A DNA stretch of 64,000 nucleotides from Tangfeifania diversioriginum (GCA_945873105.1 CAMCBW010000001.1:62001-126000), one strand, 5' to 3'. Shown: positions 53,606 through 62,372, numbered from the stretch's first letter. Notes: generated from the letters alone by a model not told the origin. Translations and numbers: made by a program.

Positions 53606-54878
53606 TGACAGAATTGATCGTCCTGTATCCTATCAGGCGGTCATATCTCGAAGAAAATCCACGGTAATAGACAAACAGGTGGTAAGAGTTTTCAGTCTCC
53701 ACGTGGCTACCCTCCAGAAAAGAGGCGTCAATGGATTCTCTATCCTTGTTGAACATTACATATTGATAATCGTAGAATCCCTGCTTCAACAGGATGGTTG
53801 CCTCATACATCTTTGTCTCAGGATTGTAGTTCATCAGGTTCGATGCCTGACACTGCCAGTTGGACAGTGCTCCAAAAACATAAATCTGGTCGTTGGTGAC
53901 CAGATCGGGAGGGGTAAAGAAGAAGTGAGCCAACAGATAATCCGATTCAAGGTCGCTATCCCTGGCCCGATCGTTTTTCACAAGAAAATTTCCATTCAGG
54001 TCATCCTTTCTGCGGTAGATCTCCTTGCCCTGAGACTGATCTTTTGTCAGGAAGAGGTGGAAGTAGGGATCCAGGTAAGAGATGGAGTTGACCCCCATAC
54101 CATTGGTTTGAAGATTTTTGGCATCGAAATTTCTGAATTCATTTCCACCTGCAAAAAGATTGTTCTTCTCTTCGTAAACCAACTGATTCTGACGGATAAA
54201 TGTAGGTTTTAGATGGATCAACCGGTTATCTGTGCGCCCATTTTGCATCACCACTGCTTTTATTTCATTCAGGGGGTCAGCTATGGTCAATTTGTTGTAA
54301 TTCACTGCAAAGGATATCTGTTGACTTTCTCCCCGGTATCCTTCATAGGTCGCTTTTTGAACTTCCCCGGATAAATCAGCCAGCTTTTCGGTTACATAAA
54401 ATGGCCTGACCACAACAGGCTTCTCTTTTTGCCCCTCTTCCCAGATCTTTAGCAGGTAATTCCCTGAACGAAGAATTCGAACCTGGTCGTTGGGTAACAC
54501 AATCCGGTAATTGACAAAGGGGATGGTGGTATTGATGGAAAAGGCATAATCATTGATGCCATTCTCTGCAAATCCATCCAGGTATTCAGCGCTGACCAAC
54601 CTGGAGGCATTCCAGTCTGCATCACAATGGATGAGGGTATAACGGTAGTTGGTTGCCATCTGCGACAAATGGTCGAATTTGCAGACCAATGTCTGCAAGG
54701 AGCCCAATTCCAGTACCGGAAGGGAGAATTCCCAACCTTCCCGGTAGAAAAGGACAGTATGAATACCGGGATCTGTGTAGTAGCTCTTTTCTCCGGTTGT
54801 TGCCGGAGTGTCTGCTTTCAAGGAGATCGCGGCAGTGGTGAAAAGCAGAATAAACAGGAGTTCTTTTGTGAATTTCAA
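53598..54878 (-). CDS. DUF5103 type IX secretion system plug protein
   Basis: 426 residues, signal peptide ending near LKADT. DUF5103 proteins have an Ig-like beta-sandwich architecture and are now named type IX secretion plug proteins, because one was found closing the translocon on its extracellular or periplasmic side. Features: LPNDQVRILRSGNYLLKIWE, then SGEVQKATYEGYRGESQQIS, and SLLEGSHVETENSYHLFVYY-like ending. Its presence suggests a T9SS in the genome, but no other component lies in the window. It is divergent from the MORN gene, with an 8-bp-arm inverted repeat in between. Confidence 0.85.
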   Translation of the reverse strand: MKFTKELLFILLFTTAAISLKADTPATTGEKSYYTDPGIHTVLFYREGWEFSLPVLELGSLQTLVCKFDHLSQMATNYRYTLIHCDADWNASRLVSAEYLDGFAENGINDYAFSINTTIPFVNYRIVLPNDQVRILRSGNYLLKIWEEGQKEKPVVVRPFYVTEKLADLSGEVQKATYEGYRGESQQISFAVNYNKLTIADPLNEIKAVVMQNGRTDNRLIHLKPTFIRQNQLVYEEKNNLFAGGNEFRNFDAKNLQTNGMGVNSISYLDPYFHLFLTKDQSQGKEIYRRKDDLNGNFLVKNDRARDSDLESDYLLAHFFFTPPDLVTNDQIYVFGALSNWQCQASNLMNYNPETKMYEATILLKQGFYDYQYVMFNKDRESIDASFLEGSHVETENSYHLFVYYRGFSSRYDRLIGYRTINSVIR

Positions 54879-54902
54879 GGCAACCAGATTAGAATTTTTG
54901 TC

Positions 54903-54930
54903 CTATGGCAACTCCGGAGATCTGCCATAG
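54903..54930. promoter_or_regulatory. Inverted repeat between T9SS plug and MORN genes
   Basis: CTATGGCA and TGCCATAG enclose 12 bases that contain a smaller palindrome CTCCGGAG. It sits between divergent genes, 25 bp from the plug start; an operator is possible. Confidence 0.35.
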
Positions 54931-54981
54931 CTTTTGAATGCTAAAATTAAATTAATTTCGATTGTTGGCTGAAGTTTTAAA

Positions 54982-54989
54982 TACCTTTG
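54982..54989 (+). promoter_or_regulatory. -7 box TACCTTTG for the MORN protein gene
   Basis: An exact TAnnTTTG match 17 bp before the ATG at 55007, with TTG triplets at 54962-54967 as a weak -33 candidate. Confidence 0.55.
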
Positions 54990-55006
54990 TTGAAAGTCTC
55001 TTTGTT

Positions 55007-55783
55007 ATGAAAAAATTTGTGTTTGCTATAGCGGTTTTCGTTATCCCGTTTTACACTTTTTCCCAGGAAAAGTTAAATAGGACGGATGCTGCAGGAATGA
55101 AGACCGGGAAGTGGGTAAGCCGCTATCCCAAAGGTACACTCAGGTATGAAGGGTCATTTGACAAGGACAGACCGGTAGGGGAGTGGAAAAGATACCATGA
55201 AAACGGTAAAGTTAAGGCATTGATGAACCATCGTCCCAATTCAGAGAGAATCTTTGCATCACTTTTCGATGAGGATGGGAAGCTCTATGCCAAAGGGGTT
55301 TTTGAAGGCTCATTGCGTGACAGTATCTGGCATTTCTATGCTGACAATCTTTTGTTGATGACAGAAAACTATCATCTTGGGAAAAAGGAGGGAAAGTCAG
55401 TTGGTTATTACAAGGACGGAAAAGTCATGTGGGAGAAATCTTGGAAAGAGGATCTTTCTGAAGGCAATGCCATAGAATTTGATCCAAACGGTATTCGAAG
55501 AAGGGAGATTTTTTATCAGGGGGACAAAAAAAATGGACCTGCCATGTTTTATGATGAGACCGGCGTTAAAACTATGGAGGGAGGATACAAGGATGATCTC
55601 TCAGACGGGATTTGGAAGATTTTCGAAAATGATGGGAAGCTGAAATACCAGATTACTTACGAAATGGGGGAAATTCAAGATAACGGAACCCTTGATACCA
55701 TTCAAATTAATGAGTTCAAAAAATACGACCGGGTGAAAGGCAAGATTCCTGAGCCAAAGGTAAATGAGACAGGGTTACCTTGA
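55007..55783 (+). CDS. MORN-repeat exported protein
   Basis: 258 residues from ATG 55007, which begins a signal peptide ending at FYTFSQ. The body consists of MORN/YwqK-type repeats, about seven, such as GMKTGKWVSRYPKGTLRYEG, then GEWKRYHENGKVKAL, then GDKKNGPAMFYDETGVKTMEGG. Each repeat forms a beta-hairpin; in bacteria these act as scaffolds or phosphoinositide-type binders. No enzymatic domain was seen. A short tandem repeat follows the stop. The gene has its own promoter and is divergent from the plug gene. Confidence 0.85.
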   Translation: MKKFVFAIAVFVIPFYTFSQEKLNRTDAAGMKTGKWVSRYPKGTLRYEGSFDKDRPVGEWKRYHENGKVKALMNHRPNSERIFASLFDEDGKLYAKGVFEGSLRDSIWHFYADNLLLMTENYHLGKKEGKSVGYYKDGKVMWEKSWKEDLSEGNAIEFDPNGIRRREIFYQGDKKNGPAMFYDETGVKTMEGGYKDDLSDGIWKIFENDGKLKYQITYEMGEIQDNGTLDTIQINEFKKYDRVKGKIPEPKVNETGLP

Positions 55784-55784
55784 A

Positions 55785-55845
55785 GAAGTGCCTAAAGTGC
55801 CTAGAGTGAACTAAAGTGCCTAAAGTGAACTAAAGTGCCTAAAGT
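55785..55845 (+). repeat. Short tandem repeat of AAGTGCCT/AAGTGAACT units
   Basis: The segment repeats AAGTGCCTAAAGTGAACTAA with small variations, about three full units of ~19 bp, immediately after the MORN stop. No open frame is implied. It resembles intergenic repeats seen scattered in Bacteroidota genomes. Confidence 0.65.
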
Positions 55846-55927
55846 ATTTGAACAAATGGCATTTGTAACAGGAAAGTGAGCGTATATTTAAGCCCGGCAT
55901 CAACAGTAAGGTCAGGATAAGTGCTGA

Positions 55928-57016
55928 TTATTTGGATGGCATTGAATCTGTTTGTGGATATTCATTGAGGTACCACTCAATGGTCAGCCTTACAACGCTG
56001 TTGTAGTTCATTACCCCATCATGGATTTTGTTGGATTTAAGGTAGGCGTTGTTGGCAGTAGTCTGGGCTTTGTCGAGTGTGGCATTTCGTAGCTCCCTCC
56101 AGTGGTTCCGCTGTTTCATGATATCCGCCATGGCCTTCTTGTCAAATTTTTTGAGGTATTCACGGATTGCCTCCTGGTGGAATGGATCACCAAAAAAATA
56201 TTGCAGCAACTGAATGTTGGCCGAATACCTCAACCGCTTGTCAATGCTGGAGTTACAGATGTACCAAGCTATGAAATTGGCTTCAGCTTCACCCGAAATG
56301 CCAAATTGGTGTGCCTTTTCATGTGCCAGAACGAATGGATATTCGGTTGGCAAGAGTACGCCATTTAGATGTACTTCATTGAAAAATGGACCAAAATAGC
56401 CACTGACCCCTGATTTGGCAAAGAACCAGGTGTAGAGCATGGTCTTTGCCCTTCTGTTTCCATTGGGATAGCTGTACCCTAGATAGCCTGCATTTTTTTT
56501 GTAGGAGGCTTCTACAAGGCTATCAATGGATGGATAATCAGCAACCGATAGTTCAACCCTGCTGTTGTTGGCATTTGAGATCAGCGTATCCAGTACCGCT
56601 GGGAACATATCTTTTTTCTCAATGTGGCGGGTCCAGTTGAGCCGCTTCTCGATGGGTTGTCTGAAATAATTGAAACCCCAGGAGAGGTAAAAGAAGGCAT
56701 ACAATGTTGCGGCCAATTGCAGGGTGCGAAGCAGGAAAGTGAGGATTCTGGTTCTGCCAGAAAGTAGCCTCCCCAACATGACAAGGGCGAAAATGATGAA
56801 AGTCGACCAAAATATATCCCACAGGGAGAAGGGAAAAAGTCCGCTGAAGCTTGAAAAGAGGGTGGCTATGGCAGGATAAATAGCGCCCGAATAGTACTTT
56901 TCAATCCATGCCGGATGGCCGGCTCCCAGTTCAACTCCCATAAAGGTAAGGAGTGCCGCCAGAAAAGGGATTAGATCGGATAAGGACAATGGCACTTTTT
57001 TAGCCTTCAACTTCAT
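55928..57016 (-). CDS. DUF3810 family membrane zincin-like protein
   Basis: 362 residues from ATG 57016; codons further upstream overlap the xseA start region. Three N-terminal membrane segments (about 10-120) precede a soluble domain with the zinc-protease-like motif VLAHEKAHQFGISGEAEANF (HEKAH, then a distal Glu), near residue 240. DUF3810 proteins are therefore likely membrane-anchored metalloproteases, though activity has not been shown to my knowledge. It is convergent with the MORN gene and divergent from xseA. Confidence 0.82.
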   Translation of the reverse strand: MKLKAKKVPLSLSDLIPFLAALLTFMGVELGAGHPAWIEKYYSGAIYPAIATLFSSFSGLFPFSLWDIFWSTFIIFALVMLGRLLSGRTRILTFLLRTLQLAATLYAFFYLSWGFNYFRQPIEKRLNWTRHIEKKDMFPAVLDTLISNANNSRVELSVADYPSIDSLVEASYKKNAGYLGYSYPNGNRRAKTMLYTWFFAKSGVSGYFGPFFNEVHLNGVLLPTEYPFVLAHEKAHQFGISGEAEANFIAWYICNSSIDKRLRYSANIQLLQYFFGDPFHQEAIREYLKKFDKKAMADIMKQRNHWRELRNATLDKAQTTANNAYLKSNKIHDGVMNYNSVVRLTIEWYLNEYPQTDSMPSK

Positions 57017-57113
57017 GGTAATACAACTAGGTATGGAGTCCCAAAAGTAACCAAAAAGAGTTTCAGTTGGCAATAAAGGTACGACAGATGGGAGAACTGT
57101 CCGATAGATTGCG

Positions 57114-57121
57114 TAACTTTG
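57114..57121 (+). promoter_or_regulatory. -7 box TAACTTTG for xseAB
   Basis: An exact TAnnTTTG match 43 bp before the xseA ATG. Confidence 0.5.
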
Positions 57122-57164
57122 GGTATAGCTTCCTTCGTATAGACTTTCGCAACAATCAGCTACG

Positions 57165-58625
57165 ATGAATGAACGACTCAGCCTTTCAGAACTCAATGGT
57201 TCAGTGAAAAAAGTGCTTGCCACCAATTTTACGGCTCCGGTATGGGTTGTGGGAGAGATCTCGGAGATTACGATTCATTCCAACGGCCATTGCTATCTTA
57301 CGCTGATAGAAAAAGGGGATTCGGAAGACCGGATCGTAGCTCAGGCCCGTGCTACCATTTGGTCCTATACCTTTCGGATGCTGCGACCCTATTTTGAGAC
57401 AACCACTGGTCAGCAGCTGACCGATGGAATCAAGGTTTTGCTCCAGGTCTCAGTTGAGTTTCATGAATTGTATGGTTTTTCGTTGAATGTCAGAAATATC
57501 GATCCAACCTATACCCTTGGAGACCAGGCTAGAAAGCGGAGAGAGATCATTCAGCAGCTGACTGACGAGGGAGTTATTACCATGAACAAGGAGTTGGAGT
57601 TGCCGCAGGTCCCCCAGAGAATTGCTGTCATCTCTTCGCCTTCTGCAGCAGGTTACGAGGATTTCATGCAACAACTGACCGCCAATTCCAGGGGTTTTCA
57701 TTTTTATACCTGCTTGTTCCCTGCAGTGATGCAGGGCCATCTGGCAGAACAATCCATTGTGAATGCCCTCGACAGGATCTATCCATATGAGCAGTTCTTT
57801 GATCTGGTGGTGATCATCAGGGGCGGTGGTTCTCAGGTTGATCTGAGTTGTTTTGACAACTACAAGGTCGCCTATCACATCACTCAATTCCCCCTTCCAG
57901 TTTTAACCGGTATCGGACACGAAAAGGATGACTCCATCGTGGATCTGGTGGCCCATACCCGATTGAAGACACCAACAGCTGTCGCTGAATTTATTTTGGA
58001 AGGAGTTGCCAACTTTGAGGATCATATTCAGCAGTTGGAACAGGAGACGCTGGCACTGGTTGAAACACAAATGGAGGAGAAGAGGGACTATTTGGAAGAG
58101 CTTGCCAGGGTGTTATCTTCCTTGGTGCGAAATCAATTGGCCAACAAGCGAAGCGACCTGATTCAGTTAACGTGGAAGTTTCAACAGGAGATTAAACTCT
58201 CGCTTTATGGAAAAAGACACCACCTGGACAGGAAATTGCAGCGATTGGAACATCTTACGGGCCACTTTTTTTTCGTCAGAAACCAGAAGGTATTGTATGT
58301 CGCCAAGGCATTGACAGATTCTATTTTTCGGGGAATGGTCGTGCAGCGGCAGCGGCTGGGAGATTATCTGGAAAAATACAGCAGATTGTCTGATAAGCAA
58401 TTGGCGGTAGAAAGGCATCGATTGGAGATGGCTGGACAAAAGGCAACCATGTCAGATCCGGAAAACATATTGAAGAAGGGTTTTTCGATCACTACATTTC
58501 AGGGAAGACGGATAGAGGATCCTGGATTTCTGAAGAGGGGTGATACCATTAAAACCTATATGGCGCAAGGTTCTATGCTTAGTGAAGTAGTTGAAATTAA
58601 TCAAAAGGATAAAAATGACAATTAA
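57165..58625 (+). CDS. xseA: Exodeoxyribonuclease VII large subunit
   Basis: 486 residues, slightly longer than E. coli XseA (456). An N-terminal OB-fold (about 1-110: VWVVGEISEITIHSNGHCYL, TLIEKGDSE) is followed by the catalytic domain with RIAVISSPSAAGYEDFMQQL, VIIRGGGSQVDLSCFDNYKVA and LTGIGHEKDDSIVDLVAHTRLKTPTA, all canonical. A long coiled coil follows (about 285-410). The holoenzyme degrades single-stranded DNA from both ends into oligonucleotides. The small-subunit gene overlaps its stop by 11 bases. Confidence 0.97.
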   Translation: MNERLSLSELNGSVKKVLATNFTAPVWVVGEISEITIHSNGHCYLTLIEKGDSEDRIVAQARATIWSYTFRMLRPYFETTTGQQLTDGIKVLLQVSVEFHELYGFSLNVRNIDPTYTLGDQARKRREIIQQLTDEGVITMNKELELPQVPQRIAVISSPSAAGYEDFMQQLTANSRGFHFYTCLFPAVMQGHLAEQSIVNALDRIYPYEQFFDLVVIIRGGGSQVDLSCFDNYKVAYHITQFPLPVLTGIGHEKDDSIVDLVAHTRLKTPTAVAEFILEGVANFEDHIQQLEQETLALVETQMEEKRDYLEELARVLSSLVRNQLANKRSDLIQLTWKFQQEIKLSLYGKRHHLDRKLQRLEHLTGHFFFVRNQKVLYVAKALTDSIFRGMVVQRQRLGDYLEKYSRLSDKQLAVERHRLEMAGQKATMSDPENILKKGFSITTFQGRRIEDPGFLKRGDTIKTYMAQGSMLSEVVEINQKDKNDN

Positions 58626-58821
58626 AAAAGGGCTATCTTACAAAGAGGCCATTGGTGAAATAGAAGAAATTCTTCGGCAGATAGAAAATGATGAACCAGA
58701 TGTGGATCAGTTGTCTGAAAAGGTGAAAAGGCTATCTGCACTGGTAGCATGGTGCAGAGACAAGCTGCACAATACGGAGGAAGAGATAGAAAAGATATTG
58801 AAGGAAATTGAAAAAAGCTAG
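58615..58821 (+). CDS. xseB: Exodeoxyribonuclease VII small subunit
   Basis: 68 residues from ATG 58615. The sequence LSYKEAIGEIEEILRQIEND fits the first helix of XseB, followed by the second helix (LSEKVKRLSALVAWCRDKL). The start overlaps xseA by 11 bp, which indicates translational coupling; this conserved order supports both calls. A TTG-led longer form at 58591 is unlikely. Confidence 0.92.
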   Translation: MTIKKGLSYKEAIGEIEEILRQIENDEPDVDQLSEKVKRLSALVAWCRDKLHNTEEEIEKILKEIEKS

Positions 58822-58967
58822 AAAGTTTGGCCATGTGTAAATTTCAACTGGCTGCGATATGTCACAATATCAATATATTATCTTAATACGGATATGGTTG
58901 TCTTGAACAGGGGAGGTCTGGAATATTTTTTTTGTTTTTGAGGAAGATAATCTACGCGATAATGTAA

Positions 58968-58975
58968 TATATTTG
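58968..58975 (+). promoter_or_regulatory. -7 box TATATTTG for the AT-hook protein gene
   Basis: An exact TAnnTTTG match 49 bp before the ATG at 59025. Confidence 0.45.
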
Positions 58976-59010
58976 TCTTATATTATACTATCATACTATA
59001 ACTTACAGAT

Positions 59011-59018
59011 AAGGAGGT
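59011..59018 (+). promoter_or_regulatory. Strong Shine-Dalgarno AAGGAGGT
   Basis: A perfect anti-16S match 6 bases before the ATG at 59025. Bacteroidota genes usually lack such a sequence, and no other gene in this window has one this good; it fixes the start and may mean strong translation. Confidence 0.75.
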
Positions 59019-59024
59019 AACAAG

Positions 59025-59747
59025 ATGGCAGATTCAAAAATTGATTTTTCATTCGAAAATTTGCATTTTTCCTGTGAAGGTGACAACGAGTGGGTTGAAA
59101 AGCAATTGAACAATGTACTCAGCCGGATCCCAGCTCTTCTTTCTGTACACAAGAAGGGCGAGAAGATTGTAGAAGAGGTAATTGATGTGAGGGCAGAAGA
59201 GGTGAAAGAGTCTGAGCCCATGGCAACCACTGTCACCAAAAAGGCTGCAAAAACCCCCAAGACCCCAAAAGTAAAGGCTGCAAATGAAAAGCTTGTTCAG
59301 GAGAAGTTGGCCAAGCAGCCAAAACCTGTCAAGACTGCAAGAATTAAGATAGCCCAAGGGCCGGAAGAAGGTGTTGCAGTTAAACGAGGCAGAAAGCCAG
59401 TTGCTGGGAAGAAGTCTGCAACCAAAGTTAAATCGGCCAAGAAAAAGATAGCAAAAATTAGTCCGGATGCAGCCCAGACAGATTCTCCACTTTTGCAGTA
59501 TTTGACTGAAAAGAGAGTCACCACCAACCAGGTACGAAAATTTTTGGCTACTGCGGTATTCTTGTCCAGGAATAATGGTGTCACAAAGCTTTCTACCTCT
59601 ATGATATCCAGGGCATTAAAATCATACAAGATAATTAAGCTCCAAAATGCCAGTGACTGTCTTAACAAAAATGAGAAAAAAGGTTATTGCATCAAGGAGG
59701 GGAAAGAATTTGTCATTACCGAAAATGGCTATCTTTCCATCGAATAG
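59025..59747 (+). CDS. Lys-rich AT-hook protein with C-terminal winged-helix-like domain
   Basis: 240 residues, no signal peptide. Residues 1-40 form a short beta-beta-alpha module (IDFSFENLHFSCEGDNEWVEKQL) of a kind I associate with diverse archaeal and bacterial proteins, function unknown. Residues 70-150 are a disordered Lys/Ala/Pro linker with histone-H1-like character (KKAAKTPKTPKVKAA) and an AT-hook-like core RGRKP at 121-125. Residues 155-240 look like a winged helix (LTEKRVTTNQVRKFLATAVF, then STSMISRALKSYKI, ending VITENGYLSIE). The whole points to a DNA-binding, possibly nucleoid-associated protein. It has an unusually strong Shine-Dalgarno. Function is inferred from composition and domains; no name is proposed. 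Confidence 0.7.
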   Translation: MADSKIDFSFENLHFSCEGDNEWVEKQLNNVLSRIPALLSVHKKGEKIVEEVIDVRAEEVKESEPMATTVTKKAAKTPKTPKVKAANEKLVQEKLAKQPKPVKTARIKIAQGPEEGVAVKRGRKPVAGKKSATKVKSAKKKIAKISPDAAQTDSPLLQYLTEKRVTTNQVRKFLATAVFLSRNNGVTKLSTSMISRALKSYKIIKLQNASDCLNKNEKKGYCIKEGKEFVITENGYLSIE

Positions 59748-59757
59748 CTGGAGCCAA

Positions 59758-62214
59758 CTAAAATTCAAGCGACATCCCCAGTAGATAGCTTATTCCTGCT
59801 TGCGGGAACAGACCATCCAGTTTCTCTTTTTTACCCTCTGAATAATAGGAATATACCCACCCGTTCGATTCGTACTTTTCATTGAAAAGATTGTTGATCG
59901 AGGCAAAGAATGCCCATCTCTTCACCAGTTTTTGTGGCAATGTGTAATCAAATTTCAGGTTGCTGACAAAATAGGCTTTCAATGAGCGATCGATACTCGA
60001 AGTGTTGTCAAGATATTGACGGCTCACATAGGTCGACTGAAAATTGATATTCAACGTTTTCGTTGCTTCCCATGAAACATTGCTTCCTGCAATTACAACA
60101 GGTGAAAAGGCAATATCGGTAGTTCCCAGGGTCTCAGATATTTGTTCTCCCCAATTATCCCAATCATCAATGTAAGCTGTAAATCCGACAATTTTATTGC
60201 GGCTAAGGGTGGCGTGGTGAGACCAGGAGAGGTGGTCGGTCAAAATTAGGCTGCCGGTATATTCAAATCCTGCACGATGGCTTTTTGGTACATTGGTCAT
60301 GATGGCAGCACCTACATCGTTGATCTGTCCTGTCATGATCAACTGGTCCTGGTAGAACATGCTGTAAAGATTGATCCCAAAAGTGTATCTGCTATTGCCT
60401 CCCTTGTAGCCCATTTCAAAATCATGCAGTTTTTCCCGGGTTGGGGCCGGTTTGGCTGGGTCAGCATCGGTGTAGTTGCTGCGGTTGGGTTCCCGGTGGG
60501 CATGGCCATAGGAAAAGTAGATATTTTGCAGTGAATTGATGGTGAAAAAGGCACCCAATTTAGGATTTAGAAAATCAAAAGTGTGCGTTTGGGTCAAGTC
60601 TCTTAAATTGTCATCGATTCCAACAATGCTGTAGTCGATGTGACGGTACTGAAGATCTGCATAACAGGAGAATCTGGAGGTTAATTGATAATTGACTTTG
60701 GCGAAAATGTTGAAATCCATCTTCTCTCCCTGCGACCTGTACCATTCATGGTTGATGGGTGACTGGCCATAGTACTGTGCCCAAACGACCTTGCCAAAAT
60801 TATCACCGGAATAGTTATTCCATGCTGAACCAACGATCAATTCTATTTTTGCCTCCTTGTAACTTACCGAACCAATGGCACCGTAAAAATCGTTGTCCAG
60901 CCATTTTCTACGCACCAGATCACTTTCTGAAAGTATGGAATCACCTGTCACAATGGGTTTCATCCGATAGTCTGTCAAGGTTTGACCCTGTCTGTATTCC
61001 TCATAATACCCCCTTCCATAGGTGTAATGCAGTGATAGGTTGGCACTGACATGGTTGTTGAATTGGTGCGTATAATGTAGCTGATAATGATCTTGCTGGT
61101 AATTGTCGGTTTCGTTGTCGTAGTAGGATACCGCTCCATCCGGGCCGTAGATAATTCCTGCAGGATTATAGGTTCTGTCGTTTTCAAGGAGGGTGGAAGG
61201 AACACCATACCATGCCTGATAGGTTTTCTCCTTCCCGGAAAAAACAACGGCCTTCAGCAAAGAGTTCTTCGCAAAATATCCACCGGAAAGATAAAAAGAG
61301 CGAAGGTCGCTGGCCCCTCTGTCTACAAACCCGTCTGAATTGATCTTAGACATTCTTGCCTCGACGATATATTTTCCCTCCAGTAATCCGGATCCCACCA
61401 TCACGGTGTTCTTGAGTGTTCCAAAACTGCCTGCCGCGGTACTCCAGCTGGCGTAGCTCTTTTTTTCCAGGTTGTTTGTCTGCATGTTGACGGTTCCGCC
61501 AAAAGCTCCGGCCCCGTTCGATGAGCTGCCTATCCCGCGCTGTACCTGTATATCTCCGGTTGATGCGGAAAAGTCAGGCATGTTGACGAAAAACACCGTA
61601 TGAGACTCAGCATCGTTGAGCGGAATCCCATTGACCGTCATGTTGATCCGGTTGGCATCGCTGCCCCGAATTCTGAAACTTGTGTAACCAATGCCAGTCC
61701 CGGCATCAGAAGTAGCTACCAGGGATGGGGTGAGGCTTAAAAGATAGGGCATGTCCTGCCCATATTGCTTTTCCGTCAGGTTGTTGACATTAAGGTTGGT
61801 ATAAGCCATCGGGGTCCGGTTTCCCGCCCTGGTGGCAGAGACTACCACATCTTCTGTCATGACAGCCGATTCTTCCAGCACAACTGAACATTGATTGATT
61901 CCTAGCTTTAATTCCAGGTTGGATATGTTCGTCTGGTAACCCACAAAGGAGACCAACAGTTTACAATTGCTTACTTTTACATCATCCAGTTTAAACATCC
62001 CATTGGCATCTGTGGCAGTGATATGGCTGGTTTGTTCCAGCTTTACCGTAGCACCGGGTAGGGATTCTCCCTCCTTGTTGGTCACAATTCCTTTCAAACT
62101 GTATTGGGCCGATATTTTTCCGGCTGAAAGTACCAGCAAGGTAAAGAAAATAAGTCTGATGAGTGTTTTTCTCCTTCGTTGTATGTTGTTTAGCGGACTA
62201 AAACTGAGTTTCAT
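59758..62214 (-). CDS. TonB-dependent receptor under TPP-riboswitch control, probable thiamine transporter
   Basis: 818 residues from ATG 62214, preferred over TTG 62223. A signal peptide (about 15-35) ends at ISAQ. A carboxypeptidase-regulatory-like domain follows (about 38-125, LKGIVTNKEGESLPGATVKL), then a plug (about 130-245: SFRIRGSDANRINMTVNGIP, GIGSSSNGAGAFGGTVNMQT), then a full 22-strand barrel ending GMSLEF. The leader carries a thiamine pyrophosphate riboswitch on the same strand. TPP-controlled TonB receptors of Bacteroidota import thiamine or a precursor, so I assign that substrate with moderate confidence. Confidence 0.9.
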   Translation of the reverse strand: MKLSFSPLNNIQRRRKTLIRLIFFTLLVLSAGKISAQYSLKGIVTNKEGESLPGATVKLEQTSHITATDANGMFKLDDVKVSNCKLLVSFVGYQTNISNLELKLGINQCSVVLEESAVMTEDVVVSATRAGNRTPMAYTNLNVNNLTEKQYGQDMPYLLSLTPSLVATSDAGTGIGYTSFRIRGSDANRINMTVNGIPLNDAESHTVFFVNMPDFSASTGDIQVQRGIGSSSNGAGAFGGTVNMQTNNLEKKSYASWSTAAGSFGTLKNTVMVGSGLLEGKYIVEARMSKINSDGFVDRGASDLRSFYLSGGYFAKNSLLKAVVFSGKEKTYQAWYGVPSTLLENDRTYNPAGIIYGPDGAVSYYDNETDNYQQDHYQLHYTHQFNNHVSANLSLHYTYGRGYYEEYRQGQTLTDYRMKPIVTGDSILSESDLVRRKWLDNDFYGAIGSVSYKEAKIELIVGSAWNNYSGDNFGKVVWAQYYGQSPINHEWYRSQGEKMDFNIFAKVNYQLTSRFSCYADLQYRHIDYSIVGIDDNLRDLTQTHTFDFLNPKLGAFFTINSLQNIYFSYGHAHREPNRSNYTDADPAKPAPTREKLHDFEMGYKGGNSRYTFGINLYSMFYQDQLIMTGQINDVGAAIMTNVPKSHRAGFEYTGSLILTDHLSWSHHATLSRNKIVGFTAYIDDWDNWGEQISETLGTTDIAFSPVVIAGSNVSWEATKTLNINFQSTYVSRQYLDNTSSIDRSLKAYFVSNLKFDYTLPQKLVKRWAFFASINNLFNEKYESNGWVYSYYSEGKKEKLDGLFPQAGISYLLGMSLEF

Positions 62215-62289
62215 TGCATTCAAATTAAATGGTTACAAAACCAGGCAGGCAATGAACAAATCCAGACAGCGAGATTTTTGAAACGGAAT

Positions 62290-62372
62290 TTCAACTTCCC
62301 TTTCCGGCATTACCCGGACAGGTTCGATGGGTTTGATCTCAGCCTGTATGTTTAAGGCACCCCTGATTGTGG
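62290..62372 (-). ncRNA. TPP (THI-box) riboswitch
   Basis: Read on the minus strand: GGGGTGCC, then GGCTGAGATCAAACCC, then GAACCTGTCCGGGTAATGCC, then GGAAAGGGAA. These are the conserved blocks of the thiamine pyrophosphate aptamer (P1, the CUGAGA pyrimidine-sensing bulge, and the ACCUG-N-GGGUAAUGCC pyrophosphate-sensing part). It lies about 75 bp upstream of the receptor ATG, so it likely shuts expression when thiamine is plentiful. Confidence 0.92.
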
